Source: Limnephilus marmoratus (Eukaryota; Arthropoda; Insecta; Trichoptera; Limnephilidae). Taken from it: DNA of 64,000 nt. Below the pieces are notes generated by a model that saw nothing but the letters and a program-made list of their open reading frames with translations, did no database searches and was not told where the DNA came from. Below are positions 32,516 through 43,146 of this stretch, one piece after another; the first letter of the stretch is position 1, and each line of letters begins with the position of its first letter. Where the stretch lies: the NCBI GenBank assembly GCA_917880885.1, contig OU862912.1, positions 52,625,117 through 52,689,116 on the forward strand, in the 5' to 3' direction. Made by a program: the position numbers and the translations under genes.

Positions 32516-34753
32516 GTGTTGTGAAGTAATTCCATTAGTCATCTATTCTATTCAATCTATTCATCTATTCAAACTATTCATCCAGGCAGAGCGTGCTGGT
32601 GATTGGAACCTTCATTTGTACACTATCCACAAGATGCTCCCTTTTTTCCACGCAGCTGGACATTTTTTGTATGCTAAGAGCGCGCACCTCTACCTTCAGG
32701 ATATGATGGCTCTACAAGATCGGATGGATAAAAGTTAATATGACATGTTCACAAAAGGACCCTTCACCATTCGCCGGTGTGACAAGTTTTGGTCTGGGTT
32801 GTGGTCAGATCTAACAATTGAGCAGAAGCTGATGCGATCCATGAAAACCTACGGTGGGTTGACCCAAGGAAGGGGAATCTCCGACAGTGTTCAGGCAAGG
32901 TGGACAACAGGAATGGTGTTTATGTTGAACATTTGTGAAGAACTGGAAAGTTTTTGCAGCATCTCAGGTCCTACTGGAGAGCAGCATGTAGACGTGAGAC
33001 CTTCTAGAATCATCCGAGATAATAGTGACGTGGAAAAACTAAAAAACTGGTTTACTCTCCACCCTCCATTTCGCAAAACTGACAGTTTGATTTCTATCAG
33101 TAGTGGTTTATTGGCAGGTCCTGAAATTAATTGCCACACAGCCCAGAGAGTTGGAACGGAGGGAGTGATGAAGATTGTGGGGCAAATGTACGACAAGGTA
33201 GTAGTAAAGCGGAAAAATAAAGTTACCACGCTGGCATCGATCACCTCAACCGTTAAACTGCCGGACAAAAACAGAAGAGTGGCTGTGGATCCGCTCACAA
33301 TTTTCCAGCGAGTGTGTATTACAAAGCAATCTGAACAGGATTTACAGGATGACTTCAAGTATGAGTTGGCCCCGTTCCCGATGTCTCTGTTCAATGAACA
33401 AGGGATGCGCAAGGGCACAAAACCTACTCTGTACTCTGCCTTCACTTCTCTTTCCAGCCACACGCCGATAGATGCCAGCACTCACGTCATTTTGGATGGT
33501 GGCTACCTCTTGCACAAGGTCGTGTGGCAGCGGAAGAGTACGGTTCGAGCACTTTTGACGCATTAAACCACCTACGTCTGAAACCACTTTGGGAAGAACG
33601 TCTCCATCGTTTTGACGGCTACCCGAAGATGCTACCAAAAAAACACCAAAACAGCGGAAAGACTCCGGCGCTACGCAGCTCATTCCAGCTACGAATTGAT
33701 GTTCGATGAATCACAGTAATTCAAATTACTCAAGAGCATGTATTGGGCAATGAGAACAATAAGAGACGCCTTATAACTCTTCTCTGTGACGCCCTTCAGA
33801 AGGATGGAGTAGAAGTGGCTGTTGTCGAAGAAGATGTGGATCGAGAGATCGTCATGATGGCGCTTTCAAAAAGAGCAGTAGCCGATCGGGTCATCACAGT
33901 GGGAGAAGACGTCGACCTGCTCGCTCTTCTCAATGGTTTAGGTGCTGAAGAGACAAACGTCTATCTTCAGAAGAGCACCAAGGGTGAAGCTGGTTGCTGT
34001 CACTACTTTATGACCTCCTACAATCACCAGGGCTCCCGGCGATTACCAGGAACGGAACTATTTACCCACGCGTTTACCGGGTGCGATACCACCTCAGCAC
34101 CGTTTGGCCAAGGAAAGACCAAAATCACCACACTTCTGAGCAAGAGTGAATCACTTGCTGAGCAAGTGGAGGTCTTCCTTCGGCCAGACTCCATCCCACA
34201 AGCCATAAGTGAAGCAGGCATCAAGTGCTTTGTGGCTCTATATGGGGGTGACATCGCGAGGGATACTTTGGATTTCCTGAGGTATAAGACGTTTGTCACT
34301 TCAACAAGCATAAACCTCGCCCGTTTGCCACCGACAAAAGATGCTGCAGGCCACCATGCAGCAAGGTGCTACCTCCAAGTACAGAAGTGGCGAGGAATCA
34401 ACTTGAATCCCACTGAATGGGGGTGGAAGCTGTCTTCTCAAGGACTCACCCCCATCCCAACCACGATGGATCCCGCACCTCCTGCCCTTCTGCGAAAAAT
34501 TTCATGTAAATGCAAGAAAGGATGCTCTGGGAGCTGCTCGTGCAGAAAGGCTGGGCTCCACTGCTCAGTCCTCTGTCAGTCATGCGGTGGAAAATTGTGC
34601 AATAACGTTCCGGATGTGGAGCTGAAATGCTCGGACGATGAAGATGACCCGACTACAGACTGGGCGCCTCTCCCAGCGTCCATCACAGATATCGAGACAT
34701 CTTCTTCGTGCGAGCCTAAGCCCGGGCCATCTAAGATAAAAAGAAAGACATGA
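32466..34753 (+). pseudogene. XPG/PIN-like nuclease and CXC-domain transposon protein, broken
   Basis: This belongs to a multicopy protein family that I recognise from many invertebrate genomes. The N-terminal remnant AGDWNLHLYTIHKMLPFFHA is followed by an in-frame TAA at 32736-32738. The next segment (32745-33566) has TIRRCDKFWSGLWSDLTIEQ, GGLTQGRGISDSV, VRPSRIIRDNSDVEKL and ELAPFPMSLF. Frame changes around 33540-33720 damage the part ending LGNENNKRRLITLLC. The last segment (33743-34753) holds EEDVDREIVMMAL, VGEDVDLLALLNG and HAFTGCDTTSAPFG, which resemble the acidic motifs and the Gly-Cys-Asp turn of XPG/FEN/PIN nucleases. It ends with a Cys-rich block (CKCKKGCSGSCSCRKAG, CQSCGGKLC) like the Tesmin/TSO1 CXC DNA-binding domain. 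This would be a DNA-binding nuclease acting in transposition; that role is inferred. The Academ superfamily, some members of which carry XPG nucleases, is a possible relative. Confidence 0.82.
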
Positions 34754-34973
34754 TTTGGCAACCAAGACACAATACTTACATGGTTTATAATAGTTTTATT
34801 TTTTGTGTACATATAACTTGTCCTTACAGTAGGTACCATGATGTTTGTACAAGCATTTTAGTATGTAGGTATATAAAACAATGTTTGAAGATGACGTAAT
34901 TCCCGATAGATGTATTATCTTTTCTTTTTTTCATCAAAAATGTGTTAACAATAACAAAAAAAACTGTTTGATA

Positions 34974-35554
34974 AATAAAACCATAAAAAGACGGGAGAAC
35001 AGTTTATTTGCATTTCCCCCCAAAACCCGCCTATGACTGTTTTTTGGTTATCTGGCGTTCTTGAGAGAACCGTTAGGTCTACAGATATCAATCTAGTTTT
35101 AAATGAAAGCTAATTAAATTTACTACAATTTTATTTCATATAATATTTGACGTGGGATACGTGTTTTAGAAAATATTTTACAAAATAAGTGACCATTTCG
35201 AAAAAAATTCACTTTTTGACAAAAATGACCTATTTTCGAAGAACTGTATCTTGAAAACCAAAGGCTGTATATAGCTTGCTTTGGTCTCAAATTGTAGAAA
35301 ATTTAGTCTACTTTAAAAGTATGCATACTATCTATACCGGTCAGACCCTTCCTTCACTGAGATATTGAGCAAAAACTGAAAAAAATCCGAAAATTTCTTG
35401 TTTTTTTGGATCCACCGCCGCTCGCACAGCACTTTCGAAGTTGCAAATTTTTTTTTTATTACTGGTTTAGGTCCTAACAACATATAAAAAATTCAGAATG
35501 ACCGGACCTTTTGCAAGCACAACCCCCTTTTCATGTTTAACTTGACTGGACTAT
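34974..35554 (-). repeat. Right terminal inverted repeat of the 3.6-kb transposon
   Basis: Reverse complement of the left arm with scattered substitutions. It also has about 15 nt next to the tip (CATGTTTAACTTG side) that differ from the left. Confidence 0.9.
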
Positions 35555-36083
35555 TAGTGTAACTCGCTCATCAAGCACAAGAACTAGCTTCTTCTTTGGT
35601 GAGATTGCAATGTTTAAATAATTTCTGTACCGCTATGTAATTTCTAAAACTCCACTGTACAATTATATAACTATATTAAATAAATAAAAAAATAAAAAAT
35701 TATTACGCGTGACAGCCGTTTCGCCTAGTACTAATATTCGAAATAAAAATTAAAATGTGGTTTTGCAAATTAAACTTAAAAACAATAAATAAGTTATTAT
35801 TAACACTACGTTTCTAAGCTCTGGGATCAATGCTGCAAGCAGCTGACGATTTTACAGGAATCTCCGAGTCGACGCGTCCGTATAACAATGCAAGTAGTGC
35901 ATTGTTATACGGAGAGTGACCCAAGTAATAAAACTTTCGGATTAAATTTAACCAATGACCGCTTGTAATGCACATTTGTTTATAATACGTAAAATAAGAT
36001 AACGAACGGATAGCGGTCCGTTAACGAGAAACGGTTCGTTAAGTAACTGAAATTTGGTCTTTCGTTTATAAAACCGGCCCTAA

Positions 36084-36370
36084 AAGGCAGAAGTACCAAC
36101 AAAACCATTCTCACACAGGGAAAGGGTGGAGAAGAGCGGGGGACAAGAGAGCGGCAGACGGAGGGATTTCAAAGGAGACAGTAGTGGTAAGGGATAGCAC
36201 GGGGTAAATTTATTCGAGACGCTATCCAGGATTTCAACCAATTCTTAGAATGATTATTGCCAATGAAAATAGTAGTTGCCTATAGTATGGAAAAATAATT
36301 ATTAGTTGAAAATAATATTATTAATTCTAAAATTTGAAATATGAAATTCACTATTATGACGGCTTGACAG
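36084..36370. other. Spacer, no recognised feature
   Basis: No gene recognised; flanks the MITE. Confidence 0.4.
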
Positions 36371-36990
36371 AAGGGAGCAATAGCGAAATTGGTTAACGCG
36401 CACGTCCGGAGGCGTCTACTAATATCTACAGGAATTCCAAAAACTGAAAAAATCGAACTAATATCTATGAAAACTATAGTGTTGACGAATATCTACAGCA
36501 CAAACTGTTGACTAATATCTATGAGAATCAAAGTGTTGACGAATATCTACAGCACTGGCAGAGGTTGGATTTGCAATTATGTGTAGCATATCGGAATAAT
36601 GTAATATTGCGTATGCAGTTTAAAAAACTTAATTTATGTAAGTGTGTATGTAAAAATTCGTAATATCGGACTATTGGACACATTTAGCTGATTAGTCCAA
36701 CCTACGCTCTGTAGATATTAGTTCAACCTACGCTCTGTAGATATTAATCAACACTCTGAAGTTCGTAGATATTAGTTCAACATATGAGCTGTAGATATTC
36801 GTCAGACATACAGGCTGTAGATATTAGTATCTGGAGTCGCACGTCCCGGTTAGACGAGAGGTCTGGGTTCGAGTCCCAGTTGCGACCATTGTCTTTTTTC
36901 TGTTTTCTGTGTCTTGTTCTCTTTCATATTTTCGTTTAGATTATTATTGTTATATTCTTCTTCAATGATATATTACGTTGATGGGAATAA
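36371..36990 (+). repeat. tRNA-derived SINE split by a foldback element
   Basis: The A-box region TAGCGAAATTGGTTAACGCG (36381-36400) and the T-arm/B-box CTGGGTTCGAGTCCCAG (36864-36880) would form one tRNA-like head of about 75 nt if the 36408-36837 insert were removed. The 3' acceptor-like TTGCGACC ends at 36887. A T-rich body (TTTCATATTTTCG, TATTCTTCTTCAATGA) follows and is shared with 58633-58770. The anticodon loop lacks the usual T33, so I do not call a functional tRNA. Confidence 0.7.
36399..36846. mobile_element. Foldback element with 5+5 inverted motifs, 9-bp TSD
   Basis: It is inserted between the A and B boxes of the SINE head, with CGCACGTCC repeated at 36399-36407 and 36838-36846. 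The left half has five copies of a (A/G)(C/T)(T/G)AATATCTA(C/T)(A/G) motif at about 36417, 36456, 36483, 36509 and 36536. The right half has five copies in the opposite orientation (TGTAGATATTAGT and variants) at about 36711, 36737, 36761, 36790 and 36815. It has no ORF. A 9-bp duplication suggests a Mutator-like element. Confidence 0.75.
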
Positions 36991-38205
36991 TCTTCAAAAG
37001 TTATAAAAGAGCGTTTTTCTTATAAAAAAATTGAAAAGAATTTAATTTCCGATTTTCTTTTTGTAATTGATTATTCTGGACTGTAATGTACAGGGTGAAA
37101 ATATACCCAACAGGACAGGGTATCAGGAAAATATTTAAATGGTAGGTACAAAGTAATTTCTGAAATGTCAGAAAATAATCATATTTTCCCGGAAACCGCA
37201 ATGATTACAACCGCGGAGTTGCGATGAGAATTCTCATTTTAATTAGGGCGAATTAATACTTTAAATTAAATGGCGTTCTGTAATTTCACCCGAGTGTGAA
37301 AGAATTATATTAGAGATCTCGTGGTCCATTTCAAATGAGATTTGTGTCTTCAATTTGAATAATGATGATACTCCTAATTGAAATCATAAATTTAATCTGA
37401 AAAGCAATCTGCGGGCATTTAGCTTAATTAAATTGACATTTAAATCATTTCCCCCGGCGCCGGGCGTTTAAAGGAAGAATTCACATAGAGTTAAGAATTC
37501 TACAAGAATAGAGAGAAGTTTCGCTAATAAACAATATTTTAAAAATCCTTCTTTAAACGAAATCATAATTCAATTCCTAGATGCGACCGATTTTTTTTTT
37601 GATTTGTGTGTTTCACACTTTTCCTTTTAGTGTTATTAATATTATATTCAATGATTAAAAATTACAATTTGAGATTTTACTTAATAAGTTATCTTCTTCT
37701 TCTAATATATAAAGTACGCCCGTGGGCCCGTGGATTTGATTAGCAAACATTTTTTTTGAGGTTGATGAATTTTTGCAAACATGACCTTCAAAACAATGGA
37801 AAGATCACTCTCTGCAAGAAATTTCGGAAAACCACCCGTAACACCATTTCCTACCACTTGGAACAGTATTTTTATACCGTTTGATGAAATTTTGTAGATT
37901 TGACGTTCAAAATAAGAGATACACGAGATTTCGAAAAACTCCGAATATAACTCTGGCAACTCCGGGAACATCAGCTATACACTATTGTCTATTATTTTCT
38001 ATAAATATAGGAGTGTCCCGGTGTGGATTTCTTTTTTCCACAAAAATTGACAGTTTTTTATTTTATTTTTTTTTTATTCAGAAAAAGATACATAAATTAC
38101 AATAAATTTTATACAACAATAATTACAAAGTAAACGTATTTGCTTTACTCCCACAAATAAGCCGAGCTTGTGTGTATGGGAGGTGTTATTAATATTGGTT
38201 TAATT
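36991..38205. other. AT-rich spacer, no recognised feature
   Basis: Contains AT-rich sequence and a moderately conserved-looking stretch at 37700-38000 (part of a repeat whose tail GGGCAACGCTGG recurs at 39065). No gene recognised. Confidence 0.4.
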
Positions 38206-38213
38206 TTTTTTAT

Positions 38214-38961
38214 TCAGTTTAAATTTTCGGTATAATTTTTTCTGATCTTTGAAAAATTTCTGATTTTTTCAGGTAGTGAATTAAAAAAATTAACTCCGAG
38301 ATATTTATGATTTAACTGTCTTATTAATTTTTTACATTTTGGAGTAGGAAGTATTGACGTTTGTCTAAGACTTCTGTTATTTTTAAAGGGTGCAACTTTA
38401 TTTTGAAAATTATCTTTATAAATTTGTAATGTTGCACGATAAAAGCATAATGCACTTATTTTTCTGACCTTAAATTGTTTGAATAAAAGTACTGACGAAT
38501 ATGAGTAGTTTTTTTTAAAAATTGTTTTAATTATTAGTTTTTGTGATATGTAAATTGTTTGTGTTTGATTTGTATGTACACCGCCCCATCTTACAATGCC
38601 GTATTGCATAATTGATTGACAGTAAACGAAGTATGCGGTTGTAAGTAATTTTTCGTTTAAAATATATCTTAAACATCTAAATATATATGTTAGTTTCCTT
38701 ATTCTGTTGTTCTGAATATTTATGTGTGGGGGACCATTTTAAACGCTGGTCTATTGTCATGCCCAGGTATTTAATATCGGTCTTACTTTCTATGTTTGTA
38801 CATAGTATATTGCATTTGTGGTTTTCTGTATTTGTCACAGAGTGGATTATTATGTTTATTTCTTTCGGTGTTTCTTGTTTTTTAATGAAAAATGGTAAAT
38901 AATACTTTATTAATAATATTTTATGACAAGATGAAATAAATCTTGAGTACTTGACCTTCAC
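38214..38961 (-). pseudogene. CR1/L2-like LINE C-terminal fragment
   Basis: Minus-strand frames at 38961-38677 and 38609-38214, with a bridging stretch, encode the part after the reverse transcriptase palm. In order they give DIKYLGMTIDQRLKWSPTHK, CLRYILNEKLLTTAYFVYCQ, MQYGIVRWGGVHTNQ, KLIIKTIFKKNYSYSS, LQIYKDNFQNKV and FFNSLPEKIRNFSKI. These align with KYLGVIIEQHMKW, QYGIIGWGG, KLIIKVILKKP and NNLPIEIKK of the LINE at 30-31.7 kb. This is therefore a related but distinct, strongly 5'-truncated copy with at least one frame change. It is inactive. Confidence 0.88.
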
Positions 38962-38964
38962 TTT

Positions 38965-41329
38965 CCCATCCCATAAAACAGAATTTTGAAAAACACTAAA
39001 TACCCCTTAAAACGATTTTTGAACATTTCCCATACCTGTTTTCGAAAAATTCTGCATAAAACCCGGGCAACGCTGGAAGGTTGTCCTTATATCTCTACAT
39101 AAATAAGTGTCCCAGTGTTTTTTTCAGCTTTGTTTTATTTATACAGAAGCTGGAAGAAGCTCGGACTTCGAAGCCAAGCAAGACGCTCAAAGCTCGAAAT
39201 TATGGCGATACATAACCCTAATCATTTTTGTTTGCTCAAAACTCGTAACTATAATAAATACAATTCGTAACTATAATAACTTTTTTATTCCAACAAAACA
39301 CTGGGATGTATTTAAAATAAATAAAAACTTTTAAAAATTGAAAACTTTGTAACCTGTTTTTCAACTATAAAGTTAGCGGTAAGCACCAGATTTTATTTTT
39401 CTAGACGATGAATTAATTAATAACTTCAGGAGTGAGACCTGGAGACAAATTTTAAATATTTGTAACACGTTCTTCAGAATTAATTAAAATGAACGCGGCG
39501 CAGAGGTCGAATCTCCAGGCCTGCTAGGGTGAATTCGACCGTACGTTCGTGCAATACATTAATTACTTCATGATCTTATACAATTCAAATAACTCGAGCA
39601 TTGTCGATATCAATTTGGCCAATATTGTGATTTTTGTTATGATTTATCTAGTTCGATATAATCATACTCGTATATATCTATATTTTAACAAATTCGATAT
39701 AATCATATATGAAAGTTTTAGATAAATACCATTGATACAAACATTTACTTGCTGTAACATTTGGCCTGCTGTAACATCTGACCTGATGTAACTCAACAAA
39801 TTTTCATTAACTTGTCTTTTGAATGGTAATTCAGTAAACTGATTTATTTTTTATTTATTTATTTTTATTTTTTTACAAAGATGTTGTATTTATATGAGTA
39901 AAATAAACATTTTAACTGCTTTAAAAACACATAAGTATACCCACGAACTGTGTGGGATTTTTTGGGTTAATCTGTATAATTGTATTATTCTTTCTTTATT
40001 TACTCTTTATGTCAAAAAGCTTTTATTGTATTGTGTACCAAAAATTATAATAAAAAATCATGTTAAAAGAATACTCTGTGAATTTACACAAATAAACGAC
40101 CTTCGGATTGCTAGGTGAGTGTCTTATATATACCCATGGGGGGGGGGGGAATTCCTGTACAACGGAGGTGAATATACACACATACAAACGTGTGTATATT
40201 CTTCAATACAAGAAACATGTTATTTAATCAATCAAATCAATCAGCTTTCAAACTGAACAAAATAAAACCCCACTGTGGAGAATTGCACATTTTCCAACGA
40301 ACACACGAGTAAAATGTCAATATTTCATGTTTTCCTCTGGGTGACATTTGTAGAAAATTCAATTACTTTTCCGGGCTATATTCTGTTTGAATAGATAGTT
40401 TGATTGCGGATTGCATTTACTCGCGTACACCAATACCTGGATTTGTACTAGAGTTTACATTATGATTAGATTTTGTTTTCACTTTCTCACGCTAATGGTA
40501 AAAGAAGTTGGGGATGCCCTAGGAAGTCGCGTTAAGTGAATCAAATACTTAAGTCGGGCCATGTCAAAAGTCAGAACAGTCCTTTCGAACATTGGAGGAC
40601 CCACCACTTACCCGCCCTGGTATAGGTAACAGATGGTTACCCCTTCAAGGCTCTTGCAAGGACTCTAATTTTTTGGGTAAAAACGACTCTACATTTGATA
40701 ACGAAACTAGACCTCCAATGTCCCTGCATACGAAAAAAAAGTCCTTTCGAACATCCGGACAACTGAAAGACTCTTAGCATTTCATAAATTATCAACACCA
40801 GAAAATGTAGGTAAGTAATACTTAGGTACATTCGAACAAAATTTTCTTTTCAAATCACAAATCATCAACAACGCTGTTTAAATTGACTTACTAACCTACT
40901 AACCTTCTAGAAAACATTAATTTTCACTGTCAAACATGATTTTTTTTTGAAACATTAAATATAAAATATTTTGATGGAATGGGAGATAATAATTACCACG
41001 TTCAATCAAAATGTATTCTCAATTTTCATCGCTGTACATTGCAAATGACATCTAATATTATTCCACCCGTTCGACTGGAGGAAAGAACAAAATCACTGTT
41101 TTTGTAAAAATGTTTTACCCAGAAAGCGCGCTGCTCTCCCGTAAAGTGATCCATTGTGACTAAATTTCCAATAAGCCAGGAGCCACGCATAACTGACCCC
41201 GCTCTCCTCTCCCGTTCGGAATCCCCGCTAGCACGATTACAAAAGTGCAAATGGTTATGGCCCACCCTCCGCCTATTTTGACCATCGCCAGTTATATTAT
41301 GAAAAAGCAAATTAACTAGAAAAACATTG
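38965..41329. other. Spacer, no recognised gene
   Basis: AT-rich with an 11-base G run at 40139-40149 (CCCATGGGGGGGGGGGG). Open frames here (for example 39107-39334, 39894-40118) have no motifs and I do not call them. Confidence 0.4.
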
Positions 41330-41460
41330 TCAGGAGACCCTGAGGAAAACAATTTCCCTCGGTGACTGTGTTATCTTTGGGAGAACTGTGTGGTGCGTCT
41401 TTTTAGGAAAAAGTAAGAAGACACAGTTCTGGGAATGAAAAAAAAACAGGGTTTTACCTT
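41330..41460 (-). repeat. GGTACC-type repeat, 3' fragment
   Basis: Contains AGGAGACCCTGAGGAAAAC, AATTTCCCTCGGTG and TTTGGGAGAACTGTGTGG, corresponding to the 3' third of the family in reverse. Confidence 0.7.
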
Positions 41461-41494
41461 AAACACGCCTCAGGGATTTAATTTTTACAACATT

Positions 41495-41542
41495 TACCCT
41501 ACGTTCATCCTTCCTAATGGTAGGAAGGATGAACGTAGGGTA
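41495..41542. repeat. Perfect 22-bp stem hairpin with 4-nt loop
   Basis: The left arm (41495-41516) starts TACCCTACGTTCATCC. The loop is ATGG. The right arm (41521-41542) is the exact reverse complement. Confidence 0.95.
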
Positions 41543-41552
41543 GACACTAGGA

Positions 41553-42080
41553 CCTCATTGAGGTCTGCTAGCTAAGCTTCTTTGGTCAATTGTTTGAACA
41601 AAGTGGGTGTATATGAAGTAGAGAGATACACTTTCCTTTACTTCACGCATTCTTCTACCCCTCTGGGTTTACGTTTAACGTCCGGTCTTTAATCATATTA
41701 ATAAGGAAACTTGTTGGCAGTAAATTAATTTAAAATAAACATGGTTTATAGTTTCGCAAACTAGCCGAATTACGTTCAAATGCAGGCACTCTGGTGGCAT
41801 CCATTCAGATATTACTCGAGTGTAAAATTGAGGCCACGGAGCGCTAAGGGTCGGAAAATAAGCATCCCTAAATAAAGCGAGACATCTTTTACGGCGAAAC
41901 AACCCTTGGGCTTCTTGTTGTTTGTCCACTCATAAGCCTCTGAGGCGTTTTACGTAAGTTGTTCGCATAATAAAAAGGATTTATTCATTCCGTGTGGAAG
42001 GATATAAACTGTCTTTCTTTGTTAGTAAGGGATGTGGGTAAAGACAAGATTTGGGGAACATTGTATAAGTGTAAAATAAA
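41553..42080. other. Spacer, no recognised feature
   Basis: No gene recognised. The minus-strand frame at 41693-41929 has no motif. Confidence 0.4.
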
Positions 42081-42082
42081 GT

Positions 42083-43146
42083 TTAACCCTAGAGTGCTCG
42101 CGCTATGAGCATTTCGCGCAGGTGACCGCAGGAGCCAATGGTTGTTGTCGGTGTGTCGCGTTTGGCGGCAAAATGTTCGTGTACCTGTTTTTACTGTAGC
42201 TGAAATATTATTAGTTTTCTTTGCATATAATGTAATAATATTATATTTAATCGTAAAAATATTGAAATTTAGTTCATTTTGATTAATTATTGGGTATGAA
42301 TAGGCAAATAATATACAATGAAAATACTGACCATGTATTATTACGAAGGAAGTTTCTGAAAGAAATTGCTCTGGCTATGACTAGATTTTTTTGTACTAAT
42401 CTCTGTTTTTTCGCTTTCCGTTTTAATATTTTTCCATTTTGTTTCTTTTTTTATTCTCTTCTTAATTTTTTATATTTTTTATTAACTATTTTTTTCCAAA
42501 AATATACGTTTTTATGGATAAATATAATGTAATAATGTGTATATTTTATGTACATGTCTCAATTAAAAAAAAAGTAAATGTTTAAAGAGCCCGTTTACAA
42601 ACTGATGACAATCAGTTTAACGGGACTTCATATAAAAAAATGTAAAGAAATAAAAAAAGATCCGTCGTTCACACTTTGCACAAACAGCCGAGAAACAAGA
42701 TCACCTGATTTGTGTCATCTGATTTATCCAAGAAAAATAGAAGGACCAAAATAGGGTGCAATAGTTGCACAAAGTAACTATGCAACTAACATTGTATGTA
42801 CATATGTGTCAGGACTGTTTTGCTGAAATACATGTCGCAGATGATCAAAAAGTTTAATTTTCTTATTACGTTTAATTTTTATTTTTTTATGTAAGTTAAG
42901 ATAAATATATCAAAATTCAAGAAATTTTACCTAAGTTTTCCCGAAGCATTTTTTCTAATACTAAGTATAAAACTTTAGTAAATGTTACTTTTTCTGATAG
43001 TTTATGATTTATTCTTTCCTTTTAAAATCACTGCAAATGTGTTTCACTATTATTTGCAAAAAAAAATCATTTTTAGTATGGGCGGCAAAATGCTCCCCAC
43101 GCGAGCACCCACGTTTCACGGGAAGGCGCGACTACTCTAGGGTTAA
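42083..43146. mobile_element. piggyBac-type element, 1.06 kb, TTAA TSD
   Basis: TTAA at 42083-42086 and 43143-43146 flank ends that read CCCTAGAGTGCTCGCGC (from 42087) and, in reverse complement, CCCTAGAGTAGTCGCGCC (ending 43142). TTAA plus CCCTAGA is the piggyBac signature. Only a short transposase remnant is left inside. Confidence 0.88.
42290..42400 (+). pseudogene. piggyBac transposase C-terminal remnant
   Basis: The translation reads NRQIIYNENTDHVLLRRKFL followed by KEIALAMTR. This resembles the 'RRKFLxELALxL' helix near the C-terminal end of piggyBac transposases, just before the Cys-rich zinc finger. The rest of the open frame to 42532 is hydrophobic AT-rich read-through with no similarity. 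The DDD catalytic core is missing, so the element depends on a transposase from elsewhere. The link is supported by its position inside a TTAA-flanked element but rests on about 30 residues. Confidence 0.55.

Larger units (their letters stand above)
31946..35554 (+). mobile_element. 3.6-kb transposon with ~570-bp terminal inverted repeats
   Basis: Left arm 31946-32515 and right arm 34974-35554 are long inverted repeats, near-identical by eye. The outer tips are ATAGCCCAGTCAAG and, in reverse complement, ATAGTCCAGTCAAG. The right arm also has an extra tract next to its tip. TAGTT (31941-31945) and TAGTG (35555-35559) flank the element and may be a short target duplication. The 2.4 kb between the arms encode one broken XPG/PIN-like and CXC-domain protein. 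I see no named transposase domain. It lies in the 3' UTR of the LINE. Confidence 0.85.
28515..35700 (+). mobile_element. CR1/L2-like LINE interrupted in its 3' UTR
   Basis: The 5' region starts near 28515. The coding region spans 28759-31725. The 3' UTR is split at 31946 by the transposon ending at 35554, resumes at 35555 and finishes in an A-rich tail (AATAAATAAAAAAATAAAAAA) at 35679-35700. This copy is nearly full length, unlike the truncated LINEs elsewhere in the window. Confidence 0.75.
28159..36083. mobile_element. MITE split by nested LINE and DNA transposon
   Basis: The ends GGGCCGGTTTTATAA (from 28162) and TTATAAAACCGGCCC (ending 36080) are inverted repeats flanked by TAA on both sides (28159-28161, 36081-36083), as for PIF/Harbinger MITEs. 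The MITE itself is only about 0.7 kb, made of 28162 to about 28510 and about 35701-36080. The right part includes a perfect 15-bp hairpin (35878-35892 with 35898-35912). Confidence 0.75.

Noticed and set aside
32891..33683. Long open frames on the minus strand opposite the XPG/PIN-like gene
   Set aside because: No domain similarity; antisense shadows of the plus-strand transposon gene.
28515..35700. Exact target duplication of the nested LINE
   Set aside because: AATTATTA-like words occur near both edges, but the A-rich context makes any match of that length unreliable.
36864..36887. tRNA gene 3' half
   Set aside because: The 5' half is 430 bp away beyond a transposon and the anticodon loop is not canonical; treated as a SINE head.
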